Assembly: GCA_030619735.1 (NCBI GenBank)
Contig: JAUXAV010000056.1
Location: 1 to 7,117 of the forward strand
Reading direction: 5' to 3'
Length of the DNA stretch: 7,117 nt
Source: Candidatus Aenigmatarchaeota archaeon
Lineage (GTDB): Archaea; Aenigmatarchaeota; Aenigmatarchaeia; QMZP01; JAUXAV01
Under the pieces are notes generated by a model that saw only the letters and a list, made by a program, of their open reading frames with translations, was not told the origin of the DNA and made no database searches. This document shows, piece by piece, positions 4,899 to 7,117 of the stretch. Position numbers and translations under genes: made by a program. Numbering within the stretch: position 1 is the first letter of the stretch; every line of letters begins with the position of its first letter.

Positions 4899-6617
4899 TT
4901 ACCCCGCAAGCAGCTCGTCCAGCAGTTCCTTCTCATCTTCCCTGAGCTTATTCCGGACCCTCTGCAGGCTCTCAAGGCTTTTTGGTCCTACCAGGTTCTC
5001 CAGGGTGTCGCCTTCCTTAATATGCTTCCCTACTATCACGTCCTCCATGGATATGGCGACCTTGTCCCCTGATTTTGCCTCATCCACGTTCTGCCCCTGG
5101 GACTGGAGCTCCTTTATCTCGCCTATGACCTTCTTGCCCTTCCTGAGCTTGTAGCCAGGCTTGATGGTGCCCTTCAGGACCTCCACCCCGAACACAGCGG
5201 GCTTGCACTGCCTAAAAACACACCCAGGGAGAATCTTAACCCTTCCGGGATGCACAGCCTTCCTCAGCATCCCCTCAATCTCCCTGTTCTTCCTGTCCAG
5301 AACCCATTCCTCATGCATCTCTATCAGCCTGTATATTATATCCGAGCTGAACAGGGCAATGTTATTGTCCTTTGCCAGCTTCTTAATCCCCTCAGGCACC
5401 CTCACATTAAAGGCAAATATCAGGGGCTCCTTAAAGCTCCTGATTTCCATTATATCGTTCTTTGTCAAATCCCCTACCTGCGCCTTTCTGATGGCTATGC
5501 CCTTCTCCCTCAGCACCTTTATCAAGGCCTCCAGGCTTCCCAGGGTATCTGCCTTGAGCAGGACACCCTCCTTGTCTGTTTCTATCTCAACCTCCTCTAT
5601 CTCCTTCCTGACCTCTTCTTCAGCCCTGGCCAGCTCCTTCTCATCCCTTACAGCCCTTACAGGGGACCCTGCAACAACCCCCTCCAGGCCGGGGGCGGAA
5701 ATCTTTATCCCGGATGCAGCAGAGACAGAATCCTCCTGCCTGAATTTCTTCTCCACCCTGAGCTCCTTCAGGGGCTCCGGCTTCAGGAGCGCCTTCACCC
5801 TGGTCTTCACAATCTCCTTCCCGCCTATCACCAGGTGGTCCCCCTTCCTGATTTCACCGTCATAGAGAATGACATCTATGGTGGCCCCCAGGCCCTTGAA
5901 CTCCTTGACCTCCAGGATGGTTCCCTTGCCCTCCCCTGGCCTGACCTCCAGCCTGCCCTTCAGGAACCTCTGGGCAAGCCCGGCAAGCATCACCAGGAGA
6001 TCAGCCACACCCATCCCGGTCTTCCCGGACACCGGGACTATAGATATTTGCTTCGCAAAATCCTTGACCCTGTCATACCTCTCTGCCTGGAAGCCCTCTG
6101 CACCGAGCTGGCCCACTATCTTATAGAGCTTGTCCTCCAGGGCATCCCTGACCCTGTCCGGCTGGGCCTTCAGGGCCTCTGAAAAACAGGCCCCCTCCTG
6201 GGGAATCCAGCCTGGCAGCATATCCGTCTTGGTGGCAGCCACCACAAAGGGCGTCTTGAACTCCTTCAGGAAGGTGATGCTCTCCCTGGTCTGGGGCTGC
6301 ATGCCCTCGTTAATATCTATTACCAGCACAGCAAGGTCAGCAATGGCCCCGCCCCTCTTCCTTAAGGTTGTAAAAGCTGCATGGCCGGGCGTGTCAATGA
6401 ACAAAAGACCTGGTATGCTTACATCTATCTTCATCTTCTCCAGAAGGCCCCTGCACACACCCTTTACCACCTTTATGGGAATCTCCGAGGCGCCTATGTG
6501 CTGGGTAATCAGGCCAGCCTCCCCCTTGGCGACAGTGCTGCCCCTAACGCAATCCAGCAGGGTTGTCTTGCCATGGTCCACGTGCCCCAGTATTGAGACG
6601 ATTGGCTGTCTTATCAT
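4899..6617 (-). CDS. infB: Translation initiation factor aIF5B (bacterial IF2 homologue)
   Basis: aIF5B is the GTPase that promotes initiator tRNA placement and ribosomal subunit joining. From ATG 6617 it is 572 residues, compact but complete, with no intein. The G domain has P-loop GHVDHGKTT (11-19), Thr38 within the ITQHIGAS switch I (37-44), DTPGH (75-79), a G4 motif TKTD (129-132) where NKxD is expected, and SGKTG (197-201). Then follow the domain II beta-barrel, a charged linker, the IF2/IF5B domain III (VLLKADTLGSLEAL; VGDLTKNDIMEI), and domain IV ending in a long charged C-terminal helix. ATG was chosen over the in-frame GTG at 6626 because that GTG belongs to a GTGAT ribosome-site match and lies about where transcription should begin. 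It ends in TAA before an oligo-T tract. The Asn-to-Thr change in G4 is the only oddity. Confidence 0.97.
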   Translation of the reverse strand: MIRQPIVSILGHVDHGKTTLLDCVRGSTVAKGEAGLITQHIGASEIPIKVVKGVCRGLLEKMKIDVSIPGLLFIDTPGHAAFTTLRKRGGAIADLAVLVIDINEGMQPQTRESITFLKEFKTPFVVAATKTDMLPGWIPQEGACFSEALKAQPDRVRDALEDKLYKIVGQLGAEGFQAERYDRVKDFAKQISIVPVSGKTGMGVADLLVMLAGLAQRFLKGRLEVRPGEGKGTILEVKEFKGLGATIDVILYDGEIRKGDHLVIGGKEIVKTRVKALLKPEPLKELRVEKKFRQEDSVSAASGIKISAPGLEGVVAGSPVRAVRDEKELARAEEEVRKEIEEVEIETDKEGVLLKADTLGSLEALIKVLREKGIAIRKAQVGDLTKNDIMEIRSFKEPLIFAFNVRVPEGIKKLAKDNNIALFSSDIIYRLIEMHEEWVLDRKNREIEGMLRKAVHPGRVKILPGCVFRQCKPAVFGVEVLKGTIKPGYKLRKGKKVIGEIKELQSQGQNVDEAKSGDKVAISMEDVIVGKHIKEGDTLENLVGPKSLESLQRVRNKLREDEKELLDELLAG

Positions 6618-6646
6618 GCTAATCACTATTAGATATTCTATCCTTT

Positions 6647-6656
6647 ATTATATATT
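6647..6656 (-). promoter_or_regulatory. TATA box of aIF5B
   Basis: AATATATAAT on the minus strand lies about 30 nt before ATG 6617. Initiation near 6626 would give a leader of about 9 nt carrying the GTGAT ribosome-site match. Confidence 0.5.
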
Positions 6657-6669
6657 TACACCTAGAAAA

Positions 6670-6697
6670 TGCAAAAACTTTAAAAATTAAGCAAAAT
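6670..6697 (-). terminator. T-rich termination region after the DUF5679 gene
   Basis: On the minus strand this stretch holds three successive T runs (four, five and five T) starting about 30 nt after the DUF5679 stop. This matches archaeal oligo-U termination and separates the gene from aIF5B. Confidence 0.4.
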
Positions 6698-6724
6698 ACG
6701 CTTTACCAGAGGAAGGGAAGCCCC

Positions 6725-6865
6725 TTAACCTCCAATTCTGAAGACCTTTGTGCCGCACTTGGGGCACAGGCCCTTTGTTGCGGGTTTTTTGTTCTTCAAT
6801 GTTACCTTCTGCGGGTTTTTTATCTCAATCTTTCCTCTGCACTTCACGCAATAAGCTGTTGTCAT
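6725..6865 (-). CDS. DUF5679-like small zinc-ribbon protein (46 aa)
   Basis: A 46-residue basic protein beginning MTTAYCVKCRGK and ending CPKCGTKVFRIGG. Cys6, Cys9, Cys34 and Cys37 form two CxxC knuckles around a Lys/Pro-rich middle, which matches the DUF5679 family of small archaeal and bacterial zinc ribbons of unknown role. The family call is from recognition of the pattern. Nucleic-acid or ribosome association is a reasonable guess from size, charge and fold, no more. The start is firm: GGAGGTAA lies 7 nt before ATG 6865, and a BRE/TATA is further upstream. It ends in TAA. It is divergent from the histone gene and shares a promoter region with it. Confidence 0.88.
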   Translation of the reverse strand: MTTAYCVKCRGKIEIKNPQKVTLKNKKPATKGLCPKCGTKVFRIGG

Positions 6866-6905
6866 AATGGTTACCTCCTGATATTTAATTCTATTTGTAT
6901 CCGGG

Positions 6906-6918
6906 ATATAAAAGCTTT
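6906..6918 (-). promoter_or_regulatory. BRE/TATA promoter of the DUF5679 gene
   Basis: AAAGC (6918-6914) followed by TTTTATAT (6913-6906) on the minus strand. Initiation near 6885 gives a leader of about 20 nt containing the GGAGGT site. Confidence 0.6.
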
Positions 6919-6927
6919 AGGCTGCTG

Positions 6928-6960
6928 AAAACAGGCCAAAAATGACCAAAAATCCGTAAA
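6928..6960. repeat. Phased A-tracts between divergent promoters
   Basis: A-runs at 6928-6931, 6938-6942, 6948-6952 and 6957-6960 are centred about 10 bp apart, roughly one helical turn. Two are in exact copies of CCAAAAAT (6936-6943 and 6946-6953). Such phasing predicts intrinsic DNA curvature. It lies between the DUF5679 and histone promoters. Confidence 0.5.
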
Positions 6961-6963
6961 ATC

Positions 6964-6976
6964 AAAGCTTTTTAAC
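6964..6976 (+). promoter_or_regulatory. BRE/TATA promoter of the histone gene
   Basis: AAAGC (6964-6968) followed by TTTTTAAC (6969-6976). It shares the AAAGCTTTT core with the divergent DUF5679 promoter. Initiation near 6997 gives a leader of about 17 nt including GGAGGT (7001-7006), 7 nt from the ATG. Confidence 0.55.
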
Positions 6977-7013
6977 CCCTGAATACAATTAAGGGCATTA
7001 GGAGGTCTTTAAA

Positions 7014-7117
7014 ATGGCAAAACTGCCTTTAGCTCCCTTTGAAAGGATTTTAAGGGAATCTGGGAAGAATATACGGGTGAGCCTGGACGCGGCCCAGGAG
7101 CTCGCAAAGGCCATGGG
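7014..7117 (+). CDS. Archaeal histone, 5' part (cut by the right edge)
   Basis: The first 34 codons encode MAKLPLAPFERILRESG followed by a second helix beginning RVSLDAAQELAKAM. This is the N-terminal half of an archaeal histone fold (alpha 1, loop 1, start of alpha 2), comparable to HMfB-type proteins that begin with an [LP]PxAPxxRI pattern. These proteins dimerise and polymerise to wrap DNA. A strong GGAGGT lies 7 nt before the ATG. The rest of the gene, normally 65-70 codons in all, is outside the window, so DNA-contact and dimer-dimer residues cannot be checked. Promoter sequence and phased A-tracts lie upstream. Confidence 0.93.
   Translation, partial: MAKLPLAPFERILRESGKNIRVSLDAAQELAKAM

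Noticed and set aside
6618..6626. GTG start adding three residues to aIF5B
   Set aside because: This GTG is part of a GTGAT ribosome-site match for ATG 6617 and lies about where transcription should begin.
4888..6690. Several long plus-strand open frames opposite aIF5B
   Set aside because: They are antisense to a complete, unmistakable aIF5B, have Ser/Leu/Pro-rich translations typical of reversed GC-rich coding sequence, and lack ribosome sites.
1..7117. CRISPR array, tRNA or rRNA gene, insertion sequence
   Set aside because: No regularly spaced repeats, cloverleaf or CCA-like segments, conserved rRNA stretches, transposase motifs or terminal inverted repeats were seen.

Overview
The window is archaeal chromosome. 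Evidence: a class-1 release factor of the aRF1/eRF1 family with its domain-3 zinc finger, an a/eIF5B translation initiation GTPase, the 5' end of an archaeal histone gene, and TATA/BRE promoters (recurrent AAAG followed by a TTTATA-like box). Ribosome binding sites match GGAGGTGAT or parts of it, and some genes have very short or no leaders. AGG is the preferred Arg codon and the core genes are GC-rich at third positions. The lineage cannot be fixed from this window; an uncultured archaeon, possibly DPANN, would fit.

Layout, left to right. (1) 1-1172, minus strand: 5' part of a large unrecognised protein with one or two hydrophobic segments near its N terminus, running off the left edge. (2) 1173-1283: its promoter region, with a 9-bp direct repeat. 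(3) 1284-1610, minus: a cysteine-rich zinc-ribbon-like protein. (4) 1611-1715: divergent promoters. (5) 1716-2930, plus: aRF1. (6) 2932-3756, minus: a protein with an HEXXH metallopeptidase-like motif, whose stop codon lies 1 bp from the aRF1 stop. (7) 3813-4322, minus: PAP2-type membrane phosphatase. (8) 4362-4859, minus: unrecognised AT-rich gene. (9) 4899-6617, minus: aIF5B. (10) 6725-6865, minus: 46-residue DUF5679-like zinc ribbon. (11) 6866-7013: divergent promoters flanking phased A-tracts. (12) 7014-7117, plus: archaeal histone, cut by the right edge. Most genes have their own recognisable promoter, so this looks like a run of short transcription units rather than one operon.

The standout observation is in aRF1. 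The protein is otherwise canonical (NIKS, YxCxxxF, two CxxC pairs, conserved C terminus), but the near-universal catalytic GGQ motif reads GGW (TGG at 2244-2246). The conserved Gly of the stop-codon-reading GTx motif is also His. With Gln absent, normal peptidyl-tRNA hydrolysis would not be expected. Either the organism has a second aRF1 and this is a divergent or rescue-type paralogue, or termination works differently here, or the base calls are wrong. Nearby genes end in TAA, TGA and TAG. A second core-factor oddity is the aIF5B G4 motif, TKTD instead of NKxD.

Functionally the recognisable core is translation (aRF1, aIF5B) and chromatin (histone), interspersed with poorly known proteins.
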